NCBI GenBank assembly: GCA_038049695.1
Contig: CP142456.1
Coordinates: 44,434,001-44,498,000 of the forward strand
DNA from: Cinnamomum chago
Taxonomy: Eukaryota > Streptophyta > Magnoliopsida > Laurales > Lauraceae
DNA: 64,000 bases
Direction: 5' to 3'
The position numbers and the translations under genes were made by a program. The notes below the pieces were generated by a model. It saw only the letters and a list, made by a program, of their open reading frames with translations, did not search any database and was not told the DNA's origin. This document shows positions 34,793 to 46,800 of the stretch, piece by piece. The first letter of the stretch is position 1, and each line of letters begins with the position of its first letter.

Positions 34793-37021
34793 CGACCCAG
34801 ACTAACTCAACTAGTCTGTGATTAGTGTGTGTTTAGTCTTAAATGGGTTTAGTTACCGTTGGGTTAGAAATAATTAGTTTTAGTCCTGGACATAGCTTTG
34901 GGAATTTTGAGAATGTTTAGTGTTAGTCAAACACGCTCAGGGAGGCCTGAGTGTACGTGTACGTGCAAGCGTGGAAGGATCGTGTTGGTTTTCATTTTTA
35001 ATTATGATTTTGATTTCACTTGAAGGGTTTTATTATTCGTTACAACTTTCATTTTCGCCCCGTCCATGTTTGAAGCCCAAAACCCAAGTTTTGACCCAAA
35101 AGGGGTAAAATTGTCTTTTATACCCAAATCTAGACACAAACTTCGAAATCTCAAAACCATGTCAAAATCATACTTTTTGGAAACTACAATTTTCGAGGAT
35201 CATTTTATCCTTCTTCGTTGAGTTCGTTCGAGGCTTGTAAGGTCATGTTTTCATCGATGCAAGAATTAGACTTATTGGGCCCCATTTGTGAAGTACTTAA
35301 GTCACTTCCCTTTCCCCCTCTTTTCATTCTCAATCCCTAACCCTAGAGAACCAAGCTCTAAGGGAAAACCCTTTTTTCCTTTTCACTTTCTTCCTCTTGA
35401 ATGCACAAGCTAGAGATCTCCAAATAGAATTCCAAGACCACCATCTTCTTCATCTCATCCCAAGCTTCCTATTGATGTCTTTTTCTTGAAAGTTATAGCT
35501 GAGCAAGCTCCCCATTGTCTTCATTCCTTTTCTTTGGGTATCTCTAGGTAAGAGCTTCAACCCATCTCTTCAATGGAATCTTTTTAGTTCCTAAAGATCT
35601 TATTTTGCAAATATGCAAACTCTTTTGTGAAAATGGGTTCTTTGTTTTCATTTTTGTTGAGTTTTGAATGGATTTTCATGGGGTTTTTGTAGTGTTTGGC
35701 TTAGCTCTTGAGTGGGAGTGCTTGAAGAGGATTGTTTAGCATTTGGGCAAAGGCAAGTAATCTCTATACGTTCAATGTTGCATGTGTATTTTTGGATTTC
35801 ATTGTTATTCTTGAAATTTTGATATAAATTTGTTTATAAACCCTATTATCATGTTTTCCTTGGATTGAATGATTGAAATTGTGAAAATGAACCCTTGGTG
35901 AGCATGGAGGCTCTAGGGATTGTTTGTGGTTTAAGGATGGGAAGAAAGGAAGAAATGCTTTAGAAATTGTGCAAGAGAAGAGCTATTTTTGCACTCAACG
36001 AGTACAAGCAAAAGCCTGTTCGCTCGAGCGACCCTTGGATCCGCTCGAGCGACCAGGCCACTGCCTGGTCTGGGCGCAAGCAGAAGCCTGTTCGGTCGAG
36101 TGACCATTGGGTCCGCTCGAGCAAACTATCCACTGTCTGGCCTAGAGCAAGACAGAGAGTTGTCTGCCAGAGCGACATTGTGGTCCGTTCGAGTGAACCG
36201 TCTTGCTCGAGCGAAGTGTCAATTCCGTTCGAACGAACCTGTCAGATTCAGGAAGGAGGATTGTTTCCATTTGTGTATTTGCTTGAGAGTTGAAAACTAG
36301 TCTATGTTAAGGTTTTTGGCTTGACATCGTGTAAATGGAACTTCAAAATGTAAACCGAACTTCGGGCACACCAATTCATGTTTATTTTCTGACATTTGGA
36401 GCTCCAATTATTCAAAGGTCAATTAATAGCCTTAACACATGCTTGATGAATTTCGTGTTTGAACTTCAATTTTGGTGCGATAGGTACCATCATGTATTCA
36501 TTTTGAATTTCAAGTGTAAGCTAGCTCGTTTGAAGATTTGTTTCAAGAATCAAAATGGGGATCACTTCTTAAGCATGTTATGCAAATAATTATGCCTTTT
36601 GCTAGTTGTGCCTTGTCTTGTTTTGATAAGTGATTCTTCCCCCTTTTTATCTCGACGTGTTTAGACTGTGTTTCGCGTGTTTTATGCATTCATGAATTCA
36701 AGTGAACACCACTGAGCTTGGATTGCCCCTTCAGTCTGATCCACTGTCCGAGGGTCCTTAAACTTGTAGACTATCTGCAGATTGGTCGTGTATTTTATTA
36801 CACATCGTGCATGTTCGGTTCCGCGGCCGGAATCCCCGTTTATGTGTGAATTGTGTCTTGTTTATATTATGTATATCGTGCTTGTTGTGCGTGCTTACTC
36901 TTGTCATCAATGTATGATAGAGAAAGGATGGGCTCAATGTCGATTGTAACCATTCATGATATTATAAGTACTCATGTTAGTTTGTTTTAGTATCTTAGCT
37001 TGTTGCATTTTAATTTTATTC
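34793..37021 (+). mobile_element. Delta-family LTR, left part
   Basis: Starts TGTTAGACCCCGACC at 34793, in sense orientation. Homologous in reverse to 26047-28908 through about 36990. The last roughly 0.65 kb of the LTR, up to the expected GTCACGACA end, is missing, because Tat-A begins at 37027. The 5 bp at 34788-34792 (tttat) is the candidate left TSD; the right copy should lie off the window. Divergence in the last 60-70 bp makes the exact junction less certain. Confidence 0.82.
36008..36235. repeat. Palindrome cluster, core CTCGAG (delta LTR)
   Basis: CGCTCGAGCG at 36021-36030 and 36042-36051, with variants CGGTCGAGTG, CGCTCGAGCA, CGTTCGAGTG, GCTCGAGCG and CGTTCGAACG up to about 36235. 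It occupies the same place in the LTR as the GCTAGC cluster at 27370-27685, with homologous flanks on both sides. Confidence 0.87.
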
Positions 37022-37179
37022 ATATTTGTTGACACCAAAAATGTCACTTTGCTGCTTCAACATCAAGAAGCCGCATCCTACTACAAACGGGCAATGCTAC
37101 TTCGAGCATCAAATCTTGCCAGAATCAAACAGAAACTGCAAGATCCTTCAAGACAGCCAAAAGAGGAGTTCACATGAAG

Positions 37180-37890
37180 TGTCGGGCCATTTTGACATCA
37201 TTTGGTCTAACTTCACTCCTCCGGCAGCCAAACAGGCGCTCCTGGCGGCGGCAATGTCGAAGACATCAAAATTTCGATCTGAGCCTACGGATGGTTACAA
37301 AATACCTCCAGAAGGCTCCACGGCAAATTTCAGGTCATTCTGGCCATGTTTGACCCAACTTCAATGCTCCGAAAGAAAATCAAGCCCCTCGGCGGCGAGA
37401 ACCACCGGGACCATTACTCATCAAACAGAGCACATGGGCAGCTTCAACATGCTTCAAAAGGGTTGCACGTCAAATTTCAGGTAATTCCGACAACGTTTGA
37501 CCCGACTTTGACGCTCCGAAAGAAAATCAAGGTTACCGGCGGCGGAGCACCCCGGGACCATGACATCCAAATCGGAGCTAATGGATCATCTCAAAATGAC
37601 TCCAATAGGCTCCCTGTCAAATTTCAGGTCAAAGCTTGACATCTTTCTCGCGGCGAGATCAAGCCTAGCAGCGACGGGACCCCAAACAGCTTCAAAACTG
37701 AAACCAAAGCCGATGGTTGGTCCTATTTACTGCTCAGGAGGCTTCACCTCAAATTTCAGATCATTCCGACATCGTTCAATCTAGTTTCGACTCTTACCGG
37801 AAAATCGACCACAAAGTCTTTGACTTTTTCAAAAAATAGGAAACTTTGTGCTCCGATTTGCACGACTTCTCGTCAGGTTTTCTTCAGGAG
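37180..37890 (+). repeat. Imperfect tandem repeats of about 132-147 bp in Tat-A U3
   Basis: The word caaatttcagg/a recurs at 37324, 37471, 37618 and 37750, each followed by a run like tcattccgacatcgtttgac, then a ggcggcg and gggacc segment. A more decayed unit precedes at about 37180. Open frames over this region (37026-37639) follow the repeat period and look non-coding. Confidence 0.78.
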
Positions 37891-38103
37891 AATCATGCCA
37901 AAAAATGAGGAAAAATGTCAAGAAAAATACAAGAGAAAAAAAAGAAACAAAAGGCTCGAAAAATGGCTGACAAAACGACGACCAAAGGGGAAAAAAATTC
38001 CCCCATGGTCGCCTGCGACCCTGGAAACCTAGGTCGCCGGATTTTTGCCGGAATGCCCGTTTTCCGATCCTTTTCGCGTTTCGAGAGTTCCAGCCCTTGT
38101 GAT

Positions 38104-39972
38104 TGTTAGGAATTTTGTAGATTACAATTTGATGGATGCATTATCATTCAAGCATCATTTGATTTACACACATATGCATTGATTTATAAAGACTTGAAAT
38201 CTTGATTTATACATGCATAGGTTTTTAGACTTGAAGAAATATTGATTTATGCATGATTTGTTTTTAATCTTGGATGTAATTAGTTTTGAAAAGGAGTTTT
38301 AGAAATTCAAGCAAGCCATTGGTTTTATAATTTCGAATCTTTTTTGGCTTTTTATGTTTCATGTTTTAAAACCCTTAGTTTGATTTAAAACATGTTTCCA
38401 AGCTTGGTTTAGTGGCCCAAAGGTTCCCAAGAAAAATACTTTGGAAATATGCAAGAAAAATGCATTTTTGGGAATTTTGGTCCCAGGCCTGTCCTGCAGT
38501 GTAAACTAAAGGCCAGGTCGACCGGGTAAAGAGCCTGTTTTTTTCAAACGGTCATTTTTATGACCGTTGGAGGCCAGGTCGACCGGGGAAGAGCCAGGTC
38601 GACCGGGGGACTAGCCGTTGGGCTGTTTTTGGCCATAAATACTAGTTCTTTCCTTTGTCAAAAGTTAGCAATTTTAAGGCCCTCCTTGAGAGGTTTTGAA
38701 GCCAATGAAAGGGGAATGAACTAAGGGATGAAGGGGACCATTAGGAAAGCTAAACCTTGGATTAATGAAGTTAAATCACCAAGTAAGCTCTACTTTCCTT
38801 AATCATATGTTTTCATGCTTTGCTTAATTATTGGTAAATCTTTTGTAGCATGATAAACTATGATTTGTTGTGTCCTTAACATGTTTTATGTTTTGAATTG
38901 ATCTATTGTTTTGGATGCATCACCATTTGATTCAATCCAAGTAGTACTTTATTTGGTAAATCTAAGTAGATCATGTTAATGAAAGAATCTTTGAAATCAT
39001 ATGTAACATGATTCATATACTTGGTTGAATCTTTGGTTGTTGTTTTTCATCATAAGAAAATCTCTTTCAAATCTATCTTATGTTTTGGATTCAACAACTT
39101 TACAACTCATATGTAACTTTGTTTTAAAGTTTCACAACTTGCTTTGCTTTGATAGGTATATCATTTTCAAGTTGTTTTTATAATTACATATGATTTGTCC
39201 CCTTATTTCAATCAAATCTATTTTTATGTTTTATGAGCCACATTGTTGATTTGATTGACATCCCTATGCTTCACATGTTTTGTTCTTAGATTTTCACAAC
39301 TTGTTTAGGATACAAATGTATATCTTGTACAAGTTATTTTTAACATGTGACTTGCATTCTTTCCTCAATCATAAATGTTTTTATGAGCTAAAACTTTCAA
39401 AAGCCTTAGGCATACATTTATGAGCTTTCAGTTTAAAAATGATTGAGGACATCATACATACACATTGAGCATTCATCTTTGCATTCATAGTGTATGTGTA
39501 TGAATTAGTTTTTCACTTCTACATCCGCCTAATTAAGAGGCATTGTAATGAGCTTAATTGAATCTCCATCAAGTGTATTTTAGACACTAATTAGAGAGAT
39601 AACCAACCTTGTGGTTGAAGAGGTTATTGCTTAGCCTAAGAAAAGCATAGTGTAATAGGTTGATGTTGATCCTTGAAAAACATTATTGTAAAGGTTATTG
39701 CTTAGCCTATTGAAAAGCATAAATAGTGAAAATCCGGTGGGGTGTTGGATCACAAGCCGGTAATGGATGTAGGCATTGAGGCCGAACCACTATAAATCCT
39801 TGTGTGATGGTGCTTGCTTTGTGGTGCTTGTTTTTATTAAGCTTCCGCATTTTATTTGTAATCATCACTTGTAACTAGTTTAAGTTAAAGAAGTTAAAAT
39901 TGATTAAAATTGGTCATAATTGAAGCTCACCCTATTCACCCCCCCTCTAGGGTTCGGATCCCCGGACTTTCA
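38104..39972 (+). mobile_element. Solo LTR, alpha family (1869 bp)
   Basis: Starts TGTTAGGAATTTTG and ends CCGGACTTTCA, with TSD gtgat at 38099-38103 and 39973-39977. It has a single copy of the 305-bp segment that is doubled in the two CACTA-resident LTRs. A TATAAATCC box near 39789 and a short C tract near 39941 lie close to its right end. Confidence 0.94.
38510..38615. repeat. Palindrome cluster, core GTCGAC (alpha LTR, short)
   Basis: GGTCGACC at 38516-38523, 38577-38584 and 38597-38604, each preceded by cca and followed by ggg. The hairpin AACGGTCAT-tttt-ATGACCGTT lies between them at 38547-38568. A cataaatac TATA-like box follows near 38634. Confidence 0.87.
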
Positions 39973-40522
39973 GTGATTTCCTGATAATCTGGTTTTTGAT
40001 GCTCGAAAATGACTGATCTTCATCAACATCACGAATCCGCCGTTAAAAGCATGGAATCATCATTGATCGCTCCAAAATGCCAACCGGCTGACCAAGAAAG
40101 TACAATTTTTGTCCGACCGATCGAGAAATCGATAAGACAGATGGTACCGGCCCGCTGTTAGCTATCTATGAGTGAAGTTGCATGATCATCCGACATTGAT
40201 CAATATGAAGATCCATCCTCGATCATCGCAAGAAGAATTCGAAAAGTGTTAGATCTACATAGTTTGCAATTTGATGGTTAACATATGAATGCATTTTCAT
40301 CACATCACCTTATCTCTCTATTGCATTTTGATTTCTTGAAAATCATGTTTGAAATTTAACCTTATCTCGTTTTATTCAAAATTCCTTTGGTTGATTTCAT
40401 TTTATGTCAAAATGTTATTTTATTTGACTTAGGAATCATTTTATTCTATGTTAATTTTTGCTCCATTTTTTTTTCTAGTAAAAAACTTCAGTTTCTCTGA
40501 CTGCTCTTGCTGTCAGTCAGCT

Positions 40523-40855
40523 TGTCGGTCGAGTGTCGGTCGACCGACATGTGAACCGAGCTGAGCCGAGCCTTTGTCAGTTCCATTTCCAGCAAACAAT
40601 TTTTCTGTCAGTCAAGCTGTCGGTCGAGTGTCAGTCGACCAAAGTAGTCTCTGAACTTGACCGAGCTTCGTGTCGGTTCCTTTCCCAGAGAGCGTGTTTT
40701 TCAGTCCTTTTTCTCTGTCGGTCAGGTGTCGGTTCCATGTCGATCGACCGAATGAGACTCGGTGAACCGACAAGAGAAAAGTTTCTAAAATTTATGACCG
40801 TTGTAAATTTGACCGTTGACCGAACCCTGTCTGTCAGTCAACCGACAAGAGATCC
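40523..40855. repeat. Palindrome cluster, core GTCGAC (beta 5' LTR)
   Basis: The 16-bp perfect palindrome TGTCGGTCGACCGACA lies at 40534-40549, next to a half-decayed TCGGTCGAGTG unit. Further copies: TCAGTCGACCA near 40630, TCGATCGACCGA near 40740, and a decayed cluster end near 40840. Single TCGGT and ACCGA half sites fill the gaps. A TATA-like ccttatttaataag follows at about 40870. Confidence 0.84.
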
Positions 40856-41574
40856 GTTGGACACTGTTTTCCTTATTTAATAAGAATTCTCCCTGGTTTG
40901 CATGAGAGTCTTAGAGAGTCTCCTTGGAGACCAATCTTGGGAGTTTTCTAGTGAACATTTTTCAAACCCAAGATCAAGTATTACACAAAGGAGCAAGGGA
41001 AACAATTTGAAGAGACAAAGCTTGATTACAAAAGTTAAACATCCTTGTAAGCTTTGCTCCTCATTTGTTACATGCTAATATTGTTAGGGATTTTGTATTT
41101 GCAATTTGATGGATGCATTTTCACTTTAGCATCATTTGAATTTTCACACATGCATTGTTTTAGAAAATCTTGAAATCTGGTTTTATACATGCATTGGATT
41201 TTAGACTTGTAGAATTAATGATTTATGCATGTTCTGTTTTTAAACTTGGATGCATTTGTTTTAGAATCCAAACTCTTTTGAAAACCTAATTCTTTGTGCA
41301 TTACTTTTGAGAAATCAAATTGAGGATTTAGGTTTGTGCCTTGCATACATTCATCATTTTCAGAATCATTTTTGTATGCATTTAAATGTGAAAAGAGTTT
41401 TATCAAATCAAGCAAGCCATTGGTTTTAAAGTTTCGAATCAATTTAGGCTTTTTGTGTTTCATGTTTTTTAAACATCTTAAGTTGATTTAAAACATGTTT
41501 AAGCTTGGTTTAGTGGCCCAAAAATCCCCACAAAGAAATACTTTGAAAATATGCATTTATGGGAATTTTGGTCC

Positions 41575-41715
41575 CAGGGGGTCGACCAGCAGTGTGGGCC
41601 GGTCGACCGGCCACATTGCAGGCCGATTGGGTTCCTGAAGCACCAACGGTCATTTTTCTGACCGTTGTGTGTACCCGGTCGACCGAGCCCTGTCATGGGG
41701 TCGACCGGAGACTAG
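41575..41715. repeat. Palindrome cluster, core GTCGAC (alpha LTR)
   Basis: GGTCGACC units near 41580, 41601 (inside GGCCGGTCGACCGGCC), 41687 and 41700, with the perfect hairpin CAACGGTCA/TGACCGTTG at 41644-41667. It reads as the mirror of the cluster at 3737-3861, with the same cores, spacing and hairpin. Confidence 0.87.
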
Positions 41716-42374
41716 CCGTTGGACTGTTTTTTGGTTTAAAGTCCATTCTTTTCCCATCTTTCAAAAGGCTTGTTGGATGAACTTTTGAGACCTTTTTGGA
41801 GCCTAAGAAAGGGGAATGAAGTGTTAAAGCTAGAAGGCTTTTTGGAAATCAAATGCTTGAGTTTTAAAACGGTATATCTTACTTGTCATTTTGATTTCCA
41901 TTCAAATTAGAATCTATGCATGTTTAAATCTTTGTATTTTCTTTTATGCATGATTTCTAGTTTTTAAAGAGTTGTTTTGCAAACTCATTATCATCTTTGG
42001 AATATTAAGAATGGTTTGCAAACTCTCTTGTCTAATTCACATGTGTTCTTAGACTTTAATATTCATACAACTTGTTTTAGTTCATTTCTTTAAGTTGTTT
42101 GAATCTTTCATGTGATTAGCATTTATCTTCAGTCATCATTTTCTAAGCTTTGATTTTAAAATACATCAAGCATTCATTTAGGAACTTCATTGTAGAAATT
42201 GATTGAAGTAAAGCATTCATACACTTGTGCACACACTTCAGCTTCTTTAGTGTATGTTTGTAATTTGTTTTAAACTTTCATATTAGCCTATTTAAGAGGC
42301 AATTTCAATTGTGCTTAAATTGTATCTCTTAGAGTGATCTTTTGTGAAGACACCTTCTTTGAGAAATCTTTATT

Positions 42375-42515
42375 TGTAAAGGTTATTGCTTAGCCTAAGA
42401 AAAGCATTGTGTATAGGTTATTGCTTAGCCTTGAAAAGCATCTTGTAAAGGTTGTTGTTGAGCCTAGAAAAACAACATTGTAAAGGTTATTGCTTAGCCT
42501 AGTAAAAAGCATAAA
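42375..42515 (+). repeat. Array of about 35-bp repeats (ggttattgcttagcc) in alpha/beta LTRs
   Basis: Four units of the form aaaggttattgcttagcc followed by ttgaaaagcat and a short linker. The same array occurs, with different unit numbers, at 2285-2425 and 9005-9145 (reverse), 39617-39722, 43375-43490 and 51825-51965. Each unit holds the inverted words TGCTT and AAGCA. Confidence 0.82.
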
Positions 42516-43721
42516 TAGTGGAAATCCGGTGGGGTGATTGGATCACAAGCCGGTAGTGGACGTAGGCATTGAGGCCGAACCACTATAAACCTTTGTGTTG
42601 TGGTGCTTGCTTTTGTGGTGATTGTTTATATTAGCTTCCGCATATTGTTTGATTAATCATCACTTGTGACTAGTTTATGTTAAGAAATTAAAATTGGTCT
42701 AAATTGGTCATATTTGTAGCACACCCTATTCACCCCCCCCCCCTCTAGGGTTCGGATCCCCGGACTTTCAAATATATCTTATTGGAAAATTTCTTGTAGC
42801 ATGCTAACTTTGATGAGTTGAATCCTCTACATTATCTTTGATTTATTCTTTATAGGATTCATCAATTAGTCTCATACCAAGTCATTGCCTTCTTATTTAA
42901 ATCATGCTTACTTCAACTTTCTTGTTTTCATTAGATGCATGATTAATCTACTTGGTTGAGTCTTTAACTAGTTGTTTTCACTCTATGATCTCATAGTAAA
43001 TATTTAAATTATGAAAACAACTTTGTTCCTTCATTACATGTTCCGTATGTACAACTTGCATTCCTTGATTATTGCAATCTTTAGAAGTTGTCTTTTTGAA
43101 AAAGAACATGTAATTTGCAATAAAACTTCAATCTAATTATTTCTGTTCTTCAAACTTTGAAATGCTTTGAGCACATATCATTTGAGCCTCACTTTCAACC
43201 TTGATTGAAGTTTACACAAATACATCATGTGCATTCATCTTTGCATTACATAGAGTGTTGTGTGAGTTTACTTTAGACTTTCATATCAGCCTATTTAAGA
43301 GGCATTGTATTTGAGCTTATATTGTATCTCTTAGAGTGTTTGTAAAGACATTTTCTTTGAGAAATTTTCACTTGTAAAGGTTATTGCTGGGCCTTAGAAA
43401 AGCATAGTGTATAGGTTATTTCTAAGCCTAAGAAAATCATATTGTAAAGGTTATTGCTTAGCCTATTGAAAAACATAGATAGTGGAAATCCGGTGGGGTG
43501 TGATCACAAGCTGGTAGTGGATGTAGGCATTGAGGCCGAACCACTATAAATCATTGTGCGATGGTGCTTGCTTTGTGGTGATCGCTTTTAGCTTCCGCAT
43601 TTATTTTGATTATCATCACTAGTGACTAGTTAAGCCTTAAGAAATTTAAAATTGGTCACTATATTGAAGCTCATCCTATTCACCCACCCCCCCTCTAGGG
43701 TTCGGATCCCGGACTTACAAT

Positions 43722-43733
43722 CAGTATCAGAGC
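43722..43733 (+). other. Beta primer binding site (Met-tRNA-like)
   Basis: The sequence cagtatcagagc begins 2 bp after the 5' LTR and differs from the usual TGGTATCAGAGC only in its first two bases. It supports the LTR boundary and orientation. Confidence 0.8.
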
Positions 43734-43847
43734 CTTGTGATCTATATTAGGATCAAGTGCCTTGGAAAATCTTTATTAGGTGTAAAAACCCTGAGTCTAA
43801 ACCCTAGTGCTGTGCTTTCTTGATAATCATTTATTACGGATTCCACT

Positions 43848-46800
43848 GTGATAGATTGTGTAGATTCTTCTCTTAAAGTCAAAATCCCTTGCTTTGTAGA
43901 TGAAGATTTCTTGAATGAAAAAGATGCTAGTCAATCTATAGAAGAAGAATTTCTTGAAAATGAAGATGGTATCCAACAAGCTTATAATGATCTCTACACC
44001 TTCTCCATAGAACTTGTTAAGGAAAATAAGAAATTAAAAGCAGAATATGAAAAGCTATCAAAAGCTTTAAACACTTCTCATAATGAAAGTAGAGATAAGA
44101 ATGAAACTACAAGTTGTCTAGATTCTAAGTTGTTGATCTCTTTACATAACCTATCTAATGCTCAAATTAATTCAGATGAATTGAAGATAGGATATGGTGA
44201 ACTTTTTAATGAAAATGTTAAATTAAGAGATCAAATTCTGAGGCAAAACATAATCATTAACAATTTAGAATCCAAGTTAACAACTTCTGAAGCTATACTA
44301 TCTGAAACTCAAATCAAATTAAAAGATGTGGAACTTGGATCCAATTTGGTTGATGAACTCAAATTGAAATTAAATCTTGCCTACAAAGAACTAAACAACT
44401 TGAAGGAAGTGAAAGAGGATAATTCTATTCTTAGAGATCAAATCACTATTCTTAGTGATTACAAACAAAAGTATGAGAATAGGTTTACTCATGGAGAAGT
44501 TAATTTTGAACAATTATTTAAAATGGGTAAATTTCATAAAGATATGACTGGTCTTGGTTTTAATTGGAAAACCCCTCTTGAACCTGGATTTACTAATACC
44601 TTTGTTAAAGGTGAAAACTCTCTTCCAAAAAATCATGTTTCCTTGCCCAAGATAAAGTGCAATTACTGTGGAAATGATGGGTGTCGCAACCCCGGACCGG
44701 GCCCCCACGTGACTGACCCGGGATCGGGACATTTATTAATGATGATAGGGATGATGATACTACAGCATTTAAATGATTCCATACATTTATTTAATTTCCC
44801 ACAGGTGTCCGCGGTGAGGATATCACAACCATAGATGAACATTTCTATTAAGTGCGGAAGCGTGTTGTAAATCAAATGATAATTCACTTCTAATCACAAG
44901 ATAAGTCACATGTATAGACAAGTATCAGAATGAGCAATGATCATTAGCATGTTACCCAAAGTAAGTTAAAGTTTATACAAATATCACTTAATTACATTTC
45001 CCAAAAATAGAGGCCCACAAGGCCAATATAACCAAAATACCAATCCAAAGAATGGTTAAGTAGTTTCCCAAAATATATAAAGTCTCTCATAGCAACCAAA
45101 CGTCTACATGACGTCATCAGCACGCCACTCAACTAACTGTTGCGGTTCTACGACCGTCTCCTCATGCTCCTCCTCGGGATAACCAACAACGGGATCTGAG
45201 TACCAAAGAGTAGGTCAAACACGACGGTTTGGCAAATGGATCAAACACAATGACAATATGAAAAATACATGCATTTACCTCCAAAAACATTTGAACCTGT
45301 TTAAATGACAATTTCTCTAAACAAGATAACACATTTATTCAAATACGAGTATGCATCATAAAACATGTAAAGGTAACCAAAGGAACGGGAAATAATCAAG
45401 ATGGCAACCACACGAAGCTAAGTCCTCTATCACTAAGGTGATAGAGCAATAACTAGGTACTGATCTCAGTCACTCAGGGTGAGGAGAAGCAGTGGATCTT
45501 ATAAATACATATACATATACTTTACATGACCACGGTAGCGAGCCGGGCATCGGGGACCACAGTAGCAATCTGCGGCATCGGGACAAGACTACGGTAATAA
45601 CCTAGTAGCGGGATCCAAACTGCAGCTTGCGGGACAAGAGGGGGATCTCCAAGTCGGTGGATCAGACCAACAGGGTTATCCAAGCTTAGTGGTGCCGACT
45701 CATAGGTCAAATACAATCGAGACATATGCAATTAATTAAGTACAATAAATACACGGGCAAGATGGGGGTGCTCAAGGGCACACTATCATTTCATGTGGTG
45801 CAATGCACTTCAAGACAAGTAGCTATATCAAGTGTAATTCAATGCTTTCGGGAAAACAAGGCATGTAGTATAAATCTCGGAATCGATAAAGTACAGTAAA
45901 CAATTGACATTTCGGGTAAAATATCTATTTGGAGTGAATAGGGACTCCGTATGTCAATCTACTAACACTCGGTACTCTTTGAGTTTGGGGACATTCCGGA
46001 CTCCTTATACACTCCGAATTTTTCAAAACCTCAAATGACATCTTCGTGATATGGTTTCTTTCACGAATGGCCTCATACATTGCTTAGCAAATCTCCTTGA
46101 CATGGAGGGTTTCCCAAAGAATAGTCCCAATACGTTGAAATAGTTAATCATTGTCCCAAACATAGCCTTCACCCACAAGGCTCATCGCTCGAGCGGACTG
46201 GAGAGTTCGCTCGAGCGAGTAGCTCTCTGGAATGGTTGTCTGGGTGGGTTCGCTTGAGCGAAGTTGAGGTCACTCGAACGAACTCATTGGGTCGAGCGAA
46301 GTTTATAGTGCGTTCGAACAAACAACTCTCTGGAACAGGTTCTGGGATATCCGCTCGAGCGACCAAGGGTACGCTCGAGCGACCAAGCTACTGGAATGCT
46401 CCGAACCCTTCTCTGGATAGGTCGCTCGAGCGAAGTGTCATGTTCGCTCGAGCGAACTGTCCAGAAACTGATTCAGTTCAGCTCCTCTCTATCTCTTACT
46501 TCTACGACCCCTTTTAACCACTTTTATACATCAGATGAGGAGTCTAAAACTCCATTCAAATAACATCAAATATTTCACCACATCCATCCCATTCTCCTCC
46601 ATCCATATCACATTCAATACAAGTAAAGAAAGAAGGAAACCATTTCATATAAAATATATATTTGAGACAAAACAAGAGGAATTAAATGCTATGAACCAAC
46701 ACATCTCTTGGACCATAAATGTACCATTAATACTCTATCATGAGCATTCATTTCAAAACGAGGCAATAAATATGCATTAATGGAAAATATCCAAAGTCAA

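Larger units (their letters stand above)
41082..42770 (+). mobile_element. Solo LTR, alpha family (1689 bp), inside the beta 5' LTR
   Basis: Starts TGTTAGGGATTTTG and ends CGGACTTTCA, with TSD aatat at 41077-41081 and 42771-42775. The beta 3' LTR shows the unfilled site at 51222-51226. Four 35-bp ggttattgcttagcc units lie at 42375-42515. Confidence 0.96.
40257..43719 (+). repeat. Beta 5' LTR with a nested alpha solo LTR
   Basis: Own sequence: 40257-41081 and 42776-43719. The part to the right of the insert contains about three 35-bp units with ggttattgcttagcc (43375-43490), the conserved ccactataaatc box near 43549, and the terminal C tract near 43681-43693. Confidence 0.92.

Noticed and set aside
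37026-37639. Overlapping open frames of 97-152 codons in the Tat-A LTR as a protein gene
   Set aside because: They follow the tandem repeat period in several frames, as expected from repeats without stops, and lie in U3.
46184-46462. Regularly spaced palindromes as a CRISPR-like array
   Set aside because: The units are only 8-16 bp, spacers are of uneven length and are themselves partly repeated between copies, and the context is a plant LTR.
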